Source of the DNA: Thiohalomonas sp963783235
Lineage (GTDB): Bacteria; Pseudomonadota; Gammaproteobacteria; Thiohalomonadales; Thiohalomonadaceae
Assembly (NCBI GenBank): GCA_963783235.1
Contig: CAWAMN010000001.1
Span: forward strand, 930,001 to 994,000
Reading direction: 5' to 3'
Length of the DNA: 64,000 nt
The notes beneath the pieces were generated by a model, which was not told the DNA's origin, made no database searches, and saw nothing but the letters and a program-made list of their open reading frames with translations. Below are positions 33,623 through 41,930 of the stretch, in pieces. Every line of letters begins with the position of its first letter. Position 1 is the stretch's first letter. The position numbers were made by a program, and so were the translations under genes.

Positions 33623-35031
33623 TCCCCGATCGGCTTCTCCAGCAGCGCCAGCAGGCGGGCAGCCTTGTCGAAGCTCTCCTGATATTCCGCTTCGGGATCC
33701 GAATCCATGACGATACCGCCGCCGGCGGCGAAGCGGACCTCGCCATCAGAATGCACCAGGGTGCGGATAGCGATATTGGTGTCCATGGCACCGTCAAAAC
33801 CGATGTAGCCGATACTTCCGCAATAGAGCCCGCGCGGGTCCGGTTCCAGCTCATCGATGATCTCCATCGCCCGCCGTTTGGGCGCTCCGGTGATGGAGCC
33901 CCCCGGGAAACAGCCCCCCAACAGATCGAAGGCATCCCTATCGGCGGCGAGTCGACCCGTTACAGTGGAGACCAGGTGATGCACCGAGGCAAATGATTCC
34001 ACCTTGAACAATTCCGGAACGCGAATACTGCCGATAGCGCAGCTCTTCCCGAGATCATTACGCAGGAGATCGACGATCATGAGGTTCTCCGCGCGATCCT
34101 TGACACTTTTGGCCAACTCCGCTGCCAGTTCGCGATCCCGGTGGATCGCCTCGTGGCGCGGACGGGTTCCCTTGATCGGTCGCGTTTCCACCCTGCCGGA
34201 GCGCACTTCGAGGAAGCGCTCCGGCGACGCACTGAGTATCTGCCCATGGGGCAGATTGAGATAGGCCGCATACGGTGCAGGATTAATCCGCCTCAACTGC
34301 CGGTAGGCCACCCAGGCGTCGCCCGATACCGGTGCCGTAAAGGTTTGCGCAAGATTAACCTGGTAGCAGTCACCTTCTGCAAGATAGCGTTGAACGTGCG
34401 CCAGGCGGGCCAGGTAATCCCCTCTTGTCAGGTTCGATTGCGCCGCGCCCAAGGCCTCGAAGCGGCGAAGTTTGGCTGCGGACGGCAGCGCGAAGGTATC
34501 CACCAGATCGGGCCATACGCGATCCGTTCGCGGATCACGGCCTGCGGAGACCAGGTGCGACCTCCGCCTTTCATGATCGACCACCACTGCCCAGTCGTAG
34601 AATCCGACGGCCATTTCCGGCAGGGCCGCGGCTGCGCGCTCCCGGCGCGGCCACTCCTCCAGGTACCACGCAAGGTCATAAGCGAAATATCCCAGCGCAC
34701 CACCCGTGAAAGGGATTCCATCGGGCAGCGAAACCGCTCGTTCATCAAGATAGCGTCTCAACAACGGGAGCGGGTTGCCATCCGTCACCTCGGACCTCCC
34801 TCCGCGGGGCGTGATGGTGGTCCCTTCCCCTTCCGTGACGAAGGTCAGAAAAGGATCGGCAACAATGATGTCGAACCGCCCGCACCCGGCGCTGTCCAGC
34901 AGCATCGACCAGGCGTCATCAGCTACCGCCTCAAACAGTTCAGTACTGTCGGGCCGGTAAGGCAGTTCCGTGCAGCGGTGTGGGGCCGAAGCGGCCAAGG
35001 GAAGATCGGAAGGAATTTTAAATAAATACAA
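33592..35031 (-). CDS. pabB: Aminodeoxychorismate synthase component I
   Basis: PabB (479 aa) makes 4-amino-4-deoxychorismate from chorismate and ammonia for folate synthesis. The chorismate-binding fold is clear: LSASPERFLEVRSGRVETRPIKGTRPR, RDRELAAELAKSVKDRAENLMIVDLLRNDLG, SFASVHHLVSTVTG and GGSITGAPKRRAMEIIDELEP. The SIT-GAPK stretch has the Lys typical of PabB. There is no glutaminase domain, so PabA must come from elsewhere. The 3' end runs into the CCACGGGG repeat. Confidence 0.9.
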   Translation of the reverse strand: MYLFKIPSDLPLAASAPHRCTELPYRPDSTELFEAVADDAWSMLLDSAGCGRFDIIVADPFLTFVTEGEGTTITPRGGRSEVTDGNPLPLLRRYLDERAVSLPDGIPFTGGALGYFAYDLAWYLEEWPRRERAAAALPEMAVGFYDWAVVVDHERRRSHLVSAGRDPRTDRVWPDLVDTFALPSAAKLRRFEALGAAQSNLTRGDYLARLAHVQRYLAEGDCYQVNLAQTFTAPVSGDAWVAYRQLRRINPAPYAAYLNLPHGQILSASPERFLEVRSGRVETRPIKGTRPRHEAIHRDRELAAELAKSVKDRAENLMIVDLLRNDLGKSCAIGSIRVPELFKVESFASVHHLVSTVTGRLAADRDAFDLLGGCFPGGSITGAPKRRAMEIIDELEPDPRGLYCGSIGYIGFDGAMDTNIAIRTLVHSDGEVRFAAGGGIVMDSDPEAEYQESFDKAARLLALLEKPIGEVNHGEHGEE

Positions 35032-35075
35032 GGAAGCGGCGCCCCGCCCGAACCGGTGCGGGGCGCCAAACGGTC

Positions 35076-35414
35076 TTAGTAACCGCCCTTACGACGACTC
35101 TCCGGCAGACCGCCGATCTTCGCGGCCTGCTTGGAGGGTTGCATCGGGAACAGGGAGTAGAGATCCTTCGAGGAGAGCTTCTCGCCCCACTTTTCCGACA
35201 TGGCTTTAACGATGTTGCGATCGTTGGGCTGGTTGCCGCCGTTGTTGATGTACTCGTCACGCAGGAAATTGACGACATCCCAGGATTTGTCGGTCAGCTC
35301 CACGCCTTCCGCTGCGGCAATAACCTTCCCAACCTCCTCGTTCCAGGAATTGATGTCGGTCAGGTAGCCGTTGGCGTCGGACTCAATCGTGGTGCCGTTG
35401 ACTTCGTAAGGCAT
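35076..35414 (-). CDS. Cysteine-less DsrC/TusE-family protein (RspA-like)
   Basis: The DsrC fold is unmistakable: EVNGTTIESDANGYLTDINSWNEEVGKVIAAAEGVELTDKSWDVVNFLRDEY, then PNDRNIVKAMSEKWGEKLSSKDLYSLFPMQPSKQAAKIGGLPES. The two C-terminal cysteines that carry sulfur in DsrC are missing: AKQACKIAG is AKQAAKIGG here, and the end PTGCI is replaced by RRKGGY. Such proteins have been grouped as regulatory sulfur-related (RspA) proteins. Sulfur transfer is not possible by the known chemistry, so a binding or regulatory role is inferred. It is the last gene of the cluster that runs away from the dsr promoter. Confidence 0.85.
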   Translation of the reverse strand: MPYEVNGTTIESDANGYLTDINSWNEEVGKVIAAAEGVELTDKSWDVVNFLRDEYINNGGNQPNDRNIVKAMSEKWGEKLSSKDLYSLFPMQPSKQAAKIGGLPESRRKGGY

Positions 35415-35475
35415 TTTCTTCTCCTTAATGTAGTTCTATGACTAACTTTCAAAGGGTTGATTAAAAAATAAAAAG

Positions 35476-36150
35476 TTACTTTTTAGTAACCGTTTTATGG
35501 GGAATAAAAACCCCAAAACCGCGCTTGCGGCCAGGACCGACGCCCTGCTTTTGGAGTCGCACTGCGTCCTCCCGGGACAGGTCCGCAACGAACAGGCTGC
35601 GCGTAATCACCTCTCCGTCCGCGGTCCGAAAACCGTGTAGTTTACCGCAAAGTATCTTTTTGAACCGTATGCCGGCGTTTTTTAATTCTTCGACGTTGCG
35701 CTCAAGGAACTCCTCTTCCTCTTCCGCCTGATCGGAGACGACATAGCGGGCGTGAAGCGCCGAATGGGTACTCAAGAGTCGCTGCTTGGGCCTACCCAGG
35801 GTGAGATCGTAACCGGCCACCCGCAGGGTCTGACCGGAGAGTGACCCGGCATCCTCCACGCGCTCTTTGGGAAGGCGCAGAGTCAGTTTGGTGCGCCTCG
35901 ATAGATAAAGAAGCTCATCGCCATCGTCGGGACGCTCCCAGCCATTACCGGATTCCGCGCCGTGGATGAGATGAAGGCCGCTCGCCTCCTCCTCGTCAAA
36001 CCAGGGAAGCGCATCGCTGATGGCCCGGTAGAGCGCATCGGCATGGTCCACCGGCAAGGCCCGACAGCGCATGTCGAACACGACGTCCACTATGTCATCG
36101 GGAACGACATACTCTTCCCGATCTTCATCTTCGCGCCAGTAAATGCTCAT
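35476..36150 (-). CDS. Cas6/Cmx6-like RAMP protein, no CRISPR context
   Basis: A 224-aa protein that I recognise as the Cas6 variant Cmx6 (type I-MYXAN). It starts VVDVVFDMRCRALPVDHADALYRAI and has HLIHGAESGNGWERP, LLYLSRRTKLTLRLPKERV and LLSTHSALHARYVV. It ends with the glycine-rich RAMP loop GVGPGRKRGFGVFIPHK. Cas6 enzymes cut CRISPR RNA at repeat hairpins. There is no CRISPR array, cas1, cas2 or interference gene in the window. Its ATG overlaps the stop of the upstream gene by 4 bp, and a cysteine-less DsrC paralogue follows 61 nt downstream. A role linked to sulfur oxidation is inferred from position only. The family call is from memory and needs a profile search. Confidence 0.7.
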   Translation of the reverse strand: MSIYWREDEDREEYVVPDDIVDVVFDMRCRALPVDHADALYRAISDALPWFDEEEASGLHLIHGAESGNGWERPDDGDELLYLSRRTKLTLRLPKERVEDAGSLSGQTLRVAGYDLTLGRPKQRLLSTHSALHARYVVSDQAEEEEEFLERNVEELKNAGIRFKKILCGKLHGFRTADGEVITRSLFVADLSREDAVRLQKQGVGPGRKRGFGVFIPHKTVTKK

Positions 36151-36857
36151 GAGTCTTCGGGGATCTTCGCCCTGAGTGCGTCACGGTCGAACCACCAGGA
36201 TTCTTCGACCAGCACATCGAGAATCGTCGCCAATCTCGGCAGGAACTTGCCGGGATCGTTCAGCTCCAGGCGTTCGAACCAGAAATCGAAAACCTCCTGC
36301 TCGTCCACCTGACCATGGCGGCGGGCGACATCGCCCAGCAGCTGCATGGTGAAGAACTGGAGATCATCCCGCTGCTGCCCTTCCGCCCGCAGGTCGGTGA
36401 TATAACGGGCCGTTGCCGCAGCCACAGCGGCGCCGTCGGAGTTATCCGGGGTCTCTTCAACCATGTATTGTAACATTGCCACCGACAGCTCCGGATCGAT
36501 CGGGAACGTTACCCCCAGCCAGATCCCGTGCGCCAGGGCCTTGATCGAGTCGGGCCGGTCGGTCTGGAAGAGGATATCGGCCGCCTCCACCGCCCGGAGC
36601 CAGTTCTCGGACGCAATCGCTTCATCGAATATGGGTTTAACCGTCTCCCACGCCTCTTCGCGGCGCTCCAAATCCAGGAGCACGTAGCCGGAATCCAGCA
36701 GCAACTTCAACCGGAAATCCGTTGCGGCCTCAGGGGGAAGGCTTTCCAGATCCGCCCGCAGTGACTGCAGCTGTTGCTCAAGCCGCTCGCTCGATTTCAG
36801 CGAATCGGTCGAGCACTCCGCTTCGCCGAGGTTCGCTTCCGTTTTCAGATATTTCAC
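36147..36857 (-). CDS. Conserved helical protein of unknown function, coupled to the Cas6-like gene
   Basis: A 236-aa, acidic, strongly helical protein with no signal peptide or membrane segment. Repeating amphipathic helices (LLLDSGYVLLDLERREEAWETVK, NWLRAVEAADILFQ, GEAECSTDSLKSSERLEQQLQSLRADL) suggest a TPR-like or other helical-repeat scaffold. I do not recognise the family. Its stop overlaps the start of the Cas6-like gene (ATGA), so the two proteins are probably made together and may interact. A 58-aa gene lies 209 nt upstream on the same strand. Confidence 0.6.
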   Translation of the reverse strand: MKYLKTEANLGEAECSTDSLKSSERLEQQLQSLRADLESLPPEAATDFRLKLLLDSGYVLLDLERREEAWETVKPIFDEAIASENWLRAVEAADILFQTDRPDSIKALAHGIWLGVTFPIDPELSVAMLQYMVEETPDNSDGAAVAAATARYITDLRAEGQQRDDLQFFTMQLLGDVARRHGQVDEQEVFDFWFERLELNDPGKFLPRLATILDVLVEESWWFDRDALRAKIPEDS

Positions 36858-36879
36858 GCCAAATCACTCCTAATTCTGA

Positions 36880-37058
36880 TTCGTTAACCGCAAAGGCGCA
36901 AAGAGCACAAAGAGCACAAAGACACTGCACGGCAGGTCAAACAACGGGGGAAGGAGGCGCGTCCCCGCGGCGATGCCCCAAACGAACGCAGGGCCGGGGG
37001 AAGGTTCTCTATCCCTGGGCCATATACAGCTTTGCGCTCTTGGCGTCTTTGCGGTTCG
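36880..37058. repeat. CCGCAAAG-type inverted repeat
   Basis: Left copy aaccgcaaaggcgcaaag followed by agcacaaagagcacaaagac (36885-36924); facing copy tttgcgctcttggcgtctttgcgg (37030-37053). It has the same 9-nt period as the CACAGAGNN family (here GCAAAGRNN). The arms lie between the 58-aa gene and the helical-protein gene and could form a large stem in their shared transcript. Confidence 0.65.
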
Positions 37059-37065
37059 AAAAATC

Positions 37066-37242
37066 CTACGTAAATACCGCCTCCAGGCGATCTTCCCAGT
37101 TCTCCGGGGTGTCGGAGAACGGCGGTTTTACGTCGATGCGAAAGAACATCTCCGTCTTGGAGCGCTCCTCGACGACCTCAAGAAGCTGATCGAAGTTTTC
37201 AAGTTGTGGATTCTGTATCAGTATCTCGCTCAAATAGAGCAT
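37066..37242 (-). CDS. 58-aa microprotein of unknown function
   Basis: An ATG at 37242 (or GTG at 37245) is preceded by ATAAGGTGA, a good ribosome binding site, and opens 58 codons ending at a TAG at 37068-37066. The protein begins MLYLSEILIQNPQLENF and ends PPFSDTPENWEDRLEAVFT. It is acidic, with a predicted N-terminal helix, and third-position GC bias is consistent with coding. I do not recognise it. It is the first gene of the cluster that leads into the helical, Cas6-like and DsrC-like genes, and its start region faces the dsr promoter region. Confidence 0.6.
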   Translation of the reverse strand: MLYLSEILIQNPQLENFDQLLEVVEERSKTEMFFRIDVKPPFSDTPENWEDRLEAVFT

Positions 37243-37245
37243 CAC

Positions 37246-37895
37246 AATTCACCTTATATATATACCGGTAAGACGACGATGTGCCGTTCAGGCCTAAGCC
37301 CTTGGCCATCCCCGATGCGACAGGGCAATTTTGCACGCTTACCCACCGAGGCGTTGTGTTGTCTCGTATCCATGGAGTATTATCCGGCAGTACCTGAGGA
37401 AGATAAATGTCGGCAAAACGAAATTTTTCAACCCTTCCCCGAGCAATATCTCACTTATTCGCTAAAGAATATTGAACCGGGAACACTACCTGCTGACAAG
37501 CCCCGAAAAAAGGCGGAAAATACCCCCCTACCCCTTAAGATGGATCTAATGTCTTAACATTTTACTTTTCATTTCAACTGCATGCGTATGTTTTAAGTGG
37601 CTTTTTAGCAGATTATGAAATTATGAACCTGCCGCAGCATGATTTTTTATATATCCCTTTTAGGATAGCTTATATCCCCCCCTAACCCCCCATCGTGAGG
37701 ATATTGCACTTCATTAGGAACTCCTAAACTTTGACGTCAATTGATAGTAGGACTTCCTGCTTCAATAACGTCTTTAGGAATATGCAGGGTTTCGTGAGCA
37801 GTACCTGCAGCCTGGACCTGGCCTAGCCGACATCGACTCAGGCGAATCCGGGAGGCCAGAAACCCAAGTTGAAGACTGTACGGGAGAAGAAACCG
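37246..37895. promoter_or_regulatory. Divergent regulatory region upstream of dsrA
   Basis: This 650-nt AT-rich stretch has no convincing gene on either strand. Close to dsrA it contains two adjacent palindromes: ttaggaactcctaa (37714-37727) and ttgacgtcaa (37731-37740). TTAGGA occurs three times, at 37660, 37714 and 37774. A weak promoter-like pair (ttgata at 37741-37746, 17 nt, aataac at 37764-37769) overlaps the right edge of the palindromes. The run tttttatatatcccttttagg near 37645 is also AT-rich. The region should carry control of the whole dsr operon. Confidence 0.55.
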
Positions 37896-39213
37896 ATGGC
37901 GAAAAAATTGCAAGACACACCGATGCTTGACCAGCTGGAAAGCGGTCCGTGGCCGAGCTTCGTGACCGGTCTGAAGCGTCTGGCGAAGATAAGGAAACCC
38001 GATATGATGGTCGACCTGATCGGTCAGCTGGAAACCTCCTACCAGACCAAGAAAGGTTACTGGAAGGGCGGTACGGTCGGCGTGTTCGGTTACGGCGGCG
38101 GCATTATCCCCCGCTTCACCGAACTGAAGGACGAAAACCAGCAAGCCGCTGTTCCCCGAGGCGGCCGAGTTCCACACCCTGCGCATGCAGCCGCCCGCCG
38201 GCATGCATTACAACTCCGACTGCTGCGCAAAATGTGCGATGTCTGGTCGAAACGGTACGGTTCGGGTCTGATCGCCTTCCACGGCCAGTCCGGCGACATC
38301 ATGTTCCAGGGCATCACGACCGAAAACGTCCAGCCGGCCTTCGACGAGCTCAACGAAATGGGCTTCGACCTCGGCGGCGCCGGCCCGGCGCTGCGTACCT
38401 CGATGTCCTGCGTCGGTGCGGCCCGCTGCGAAATGTCCTGCTTCGACGAAGCCACGCGCGCTGCGCACCGTCATCAACAACAACCTGGACGACATGCACC
38501 GTCCGGCTCTGCCCTACAAGTTCAAGTTCAAGTTCTCCGGCTGCCCGAACGACTGCGTGAACGCCATCCAGCGTTCCGACATGGCCACCATCGGCACCTG
38601 GCGCGACAACATCCGCGTCGATCAGGAGCGCAGGTTCAGGAACTACTACAAGGTCACGGCATGAACGGCTCGTCAACGACGTGATCAGCAGTGCCCGACC
38701 AAGGCCATCACCCTGTTGCCCGACAACCAGGCCAGCATGTCCGTTGCCAACTGGGCGACGGCAACACTCTGTGCATCGACAACAAGAACTGCGTGCGCTG
38801 CATGCACTGCCTGAACGTCATCCCCGGCGGCCTGCTGCCCGGGAGACGACAAGGGCGTCACCATCCTGGTCGGCGGCAAGGGCGTAGCTGAAGATCGGCG
38901 CACCATGGGCACCGTGATCATTCCGTTCATGAAGCTCGAGTCCGACGAGGAGTTCGAAAAGCTGAACGAACTGGCGCGTAACATGATCGACTTCTTCGCC
39001 GAGAACGCGCTGGAGCACGAGCGTACCGGTGAGATGATCGAGCGTATCGGCCTGATCAACTTCCTCGAGGGCATCGGAATCCCGGTCGATCCCAACATGA
39101 TCAACCAGCCGCGTTCGAACCCCTACTTCCGTTCCGACGATTGGGACGAGCAAGCCGAGAAGTGGTTCGAGCACAAGCCGGCTAAGCGCAAGCGCCTCGA
39201 CTTGAATGGATAG
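37896..39213 (+). CDS. dsrA: Reverse dissimilatory sulfite reductase subunit alpha (multiple frameshifts)
   Basis: DsrA binds sirohaem and iron-sulfur clusters and, with DsrB, oxidises sulfane sulfur to sulfite in the cytoplasm. Family sequence can be read over the full length but in changing frames: MAKKLQDTPMLDQLESGPWP, VGVFGYGGGIIPRFTEL, SGDIMFQGITTENVQ, RTSMSCVGAARCEMSC, FKFKFSGCPNDCVNAIQRSD, NCVRCMHCLNVIPGG and DPNMINQPRSNPYFRSDDWD. At least five small indels occur, near 38143, 38208, 38450, 38630-38660 and 38850. Several look like loss of one C from a CC pair. The cluster cysteines are kept, so sequence error is more likely than decay. Confidence 0.85.
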
Positions 39214-39275
39214 CGGAGCGGTCTTGTCAGGACCGTTCCGCACAGAGATAAAGAATCTGATCACTGGAGGTAAAC

Positions 39276-40349
39276 ATGAACGCACCTCGCATGCCCGATC
39301 GAATCCGGTGTACCGGATCCGTTTCCGTACATGCACCCCATGATTGAAGCCAACTATGGCAAGTGGGCTTGCCAGATGCCCCCGTCCGGGTGTTCTGCAT
39401 CACGTCGCCAAATGCGGCGACGAGGTCTGGACCGTTCGGGCTGGTACCCAGCGTCAGATGGACGTCTCACACCATCCGTAAGCTGATGCGACATCGCCGA
39501 CGAGTATGCCGATGGTTACGTGCGTTTCACGATCCGCTCGAACATCGAGTACATGGTGTCCGACGAGTCCAAAGTCGAGCCGCTGATCAAGGCACTGAAG
39601 GACGAAGGCTTCCCCATCGGCGGCACCGGCAACTCCATGTCCATGATTCCGCACACCCAGGGTTGGCTGCACTGCGACATCCCGGCACCGACGCCTCCGG
39701 GTGCCGTCAAGGCCCTGATGGACGAGCTGTACCACGAGTTCACTCACGAGCGAAATGCCGAACCGCGTGCAAGCATGACCACCTCCTGCTGCCAAATCAA
39801 CTGCGGCGGCCAGGGTGACATCGCCATCAACATCCAGCACACCAAGCCGCCGAAGATCAACCACGATCTGGTGGCCAACGTGTGTGAGCGTCCGTCGGTT
39901 GTGGCCCGCTGCCCGGTTGCGGCTATCCGTCCGGCCATGGTCAACGGCAAGCCCTCGCTGGAAGTGGACGAGAAGAAGTGCGTCTGCTGCGGCGCCTGCT
40001 TCCCGCCCTGCCCGCCGATGCAGATCAACGATCCCGAGCACTCCAAGATTGCGATCTGGGTCGGTGGCAAGAACTCCAACGCCCGCAGCAAGCCGACCTT
40101 CCACAAGCTGGTCGCTGCCGGCCTGCCGAACAATCCGCCGCGTTGGCCGGAAGTCGCTGAGGTCGTCAAGAAGATCCTCAAGGCTTACAAGGAAGACGGA
40201 AGGATTGGGAGCGCATGAGCGAGTGGGTCGAGCGTATCGGTTGGCCGCGGTTCTTCGAGAAGACCGGCCTGCCGTTCACCAAGTACCACATCGATAACTG
40301 GCGCGGTGGTCGTGCCAACCTGAACGCGTCTGCGCACATCCGCTTCTAA
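39276..40349 (+). CDS. dsrB: Reverse dissimilatory sulfite reductase subunit beta (multiple frameshifts)
   Basis: The ATG follows a strong TGGAGG site. Family blocks appear in shifting frames up to 39510 (MPIESGVPDPFPYMHPMIEA, RPGVLHHVAKCGDEVWTVR, HTIRKLCDIADEYADGYVRF). One long intact stretch follows: GFPIGGTGNSMSMIPHTQGW, SMTTSCCQINCGGQGDIAIN, VVARCPVAAIRPA, and the ferredoxin part KKCVCCGACFPPCPPMQ. A final shift near 40200 is needed to reach EWVERIGWPRFFEKTGLPF and the TAA at 40347-40349. Pattern and residues are normal for the oxidative-type enzyme. Confidence 0.87.
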
Positions 40350-40378
40350 GAACGGACCAAAAGAAAAAGGTTGAGCTA

Positions 40379-40771
40379 ATGAAGTTCACGGTACAAGTCA
40401 ACGAAGGACCCTATCAGCATCAGGCGTCCGACAGCGCGTACCAGTTCGCAAAGGCCGCTCTGGAGAAGGGACACGAGATCTATCGTATCTTCTTCTACCA
40501 CGACGGTGTGAACAACGGAACGCGCCTGACCACGCCTCCGCAGGACGATCGCAATATCGTCAATCGTTGGAGTGAACTTGCCGAACAGCACAACCTCGAT
40601 CTGGTTATCTGCGTTGCCGCGGCCCAGCGCCGCGGCATCGCCGACGCCGACGAGGCGAAGCGAAATGGCAAAGACGCTGACAACATCGCCCCGGGCTTCC
40701 GGATTTCGGGCCTGGGCCAGCTCATCGAAGGCGGCATCCAGTCCGATCGTCTGGTCGTGTTTGGTGACTGA
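40379..40771 (+). CDS. dsrE: Sulfurtransferase subunit DsrE
   Basis: DsrE (130 aa) is the catalytic part of the DsrEFH heterohexamer, which passes sulfur to DsrC; dsrEFH is the marker of the oxidative pathway. The active cysteine lies in DLVICVAAAQRRGI. Other family stretches are KFTVQVNEGPYQHQASDSAYQF and GFRISGLGQLIEGGIQSDR. The gene is intact, unlike its neighbours dsrAB. Confidence 0.95.
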   Translation: MKFTVQVNEGPYQHQASDSAYQFAKAALEKGHEIYRIFFYHDGVNNGTRLTTPPQDDRNIVNRWSELAEQHNLDLVICVAAAQRRGIADADEAKRNGKDADNIAPGFRISGLGQLIEGGIQSDRLVVFGD

Positions 40772-40786
40772 GATTGGGGGTAGACG

Positions 40787-41169
40787 ATGAGTGAAGAAAT
40801 GATGGGGGGAGACGTCAAGAAGTTCATGTACGTGAACCGCAAGGCTCCGTACGGAACGGTTTACGCCCTCGAATCTCTGGAAGTGGTGCTGATCGGTGCC
40901 GCTTTCGAGCAGGACGTGAGCCTGGTTTTCCTGGATGACGGTGTTTACCAGCTCACCAAAGGTCAGGACAACAGCGATCGGAAATGAAGAACTTCTCTCC
41001 GACCTATCGCGCTCTGGAGATGTACGACGTGGAGAAGCTCTATGTCGGCAAAGAAGCTCTGGAAATGCGGGGTCTGACCGAAGAAGACCTGTTGGTGGAT
41101 GTCGAGGTGAAAACCGCCGACGAGATCCGCGACCTGATGGAAGAGCAGGACGTCGTCCTTAGCTTCTAA
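40787..41169 (+). CDS. dsrF: Sulfurtransferase subunit DsrF (one frameshift)
   Basis: The first half (VKKFMYVNRKAPYGTVYALESLEVVLIGAAFEQDVSLVFLDDGVYQLTKGQD) ends early at a TGA. The second half (MKNFSPTYRALEMYDVEKLY to EEQDVVLSF) continues in another frame. The break is at about 40975, in acaacagcgatcggaaatg. With one base corrected, DsrF would have its usual length of about 127-136 aa. It is one of the three subunits of DsrEFH. Confidence 0.9.
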
Positions 41170-41183
41170 CCGGGGGAAGAGAA

Positions 41184-41483
41184 ATGTTGCATACCGTCAA
41201 CAAGTCGCCGTTCGAGAAGAACAGTCTGGACACCTGCCTGGCTCACGCCAAAGAGGGCAGCGCCATTCTGCTGATTGAGGACGGCGTGTACGGCGCCACG
41301 AAAGGCACTGCCGTATCGGATAAACTGCAGGAAGCAATGAGCAAGTTCACCGTTTATGCCCTTGAGCCGGACGTCAAATTGCGTGGCGTTGCCGACAAGG
41401 TGATGGACGGCGTGAAACTGGTGGATTACGCGGGTTTTGTCGACCTTGCCGTTGAAAACGACAAGGTTCAGGCCTGGCTGTAA
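41184..41483 (+). CDS. dsrH: Sulfurtransferase subunit DsrH
   Basis: A 99-aa TusB-type subunit of DsrEFH. It begins MLHTVNKSPFEKNSLDTCLAHAKEGSAILLIEDGVYGA, with the DsrH cysteine in LDTCL, and ends VDLAVENDKVQAWL. It is intact, 14 nt after dsrF, with a GGGGGAAGAG-like site before the ATG. Confidence 0.95.
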   Translation: MLHTVNKSPFEKNSLDTCLAHAKEGSAILLIEDGVYGATKGTAVSDKLQEAMSKFTVYALEPDVKLRGVADKVMDGVKLVDYAGFVDLAVENDKVQAWL

Positions 41484-41528
41484 TTTGGTGTAAACCCACT
41501 ACGAATCAATCTCAAAGGAGATAGTGTC

Positions 41529-41864
41529 ATGGCTACGATGGACGTTGCAGGTAATAGCGTTGAAGTCGACGAGGAAGGCTACCTCACCAACATCAATGAC
41601 TGGGATAAGGATGTGGCTATCGAACTGGCCAAGTCCGAGAACCTTGAAATGACCGAGACTCACTGGGAAGTTATCGAATTCCTGCGTGAGTACTACAACG
41701 AGTACCAGATCGCTCCGGCGGTCCGCGTACTGACCAAAGCCATCGGCAAAAAGCTTGGGCCGGAGAAAGGCAACAGCAAGTACCTCTACGAGCTGTTCCC
41801 GTACGGCCCGGCCAAGCAGGCCTGCAAGATCGCTGGTCTGCCGAAGCCGACCGGCTGCATCTAA
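41529..41864 (+). CDS. dsrC: Sulfur carrier DsrC (canonical, two cysteines)
   Basis: DsrC carries sulfur as a persulfide or trisulfide between DsrEFH, DsrAB and DsrMKJOP. The 111-aa protein ends in YGPAKQACKIAGLPKPTGCI, with both conserved cysteines, one of them penultimate. The ATG follows AAAGGAG. Compare the cysteine-less paralogue at 35076-35414, which shares the fold but has lost both residues. Confidence 0.96.
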   Translation: MATMDVAGNSVEVDEEGYLTNINDWDKDVAIELAKSENLEMTETHWEVIEFLREYYNEYQIAPAVRVLTKAIGKKLGPEKGNSKYLYELFPYGPAKQACKIAGLPKPTGCI

Positions 41865-41930
41865 GCCAGGATCGGGGAGGCCGTTCGCGGCCTCCCCACC
41901 CTTACTGTCCGTAGTTCGGAGGGTCGATTG

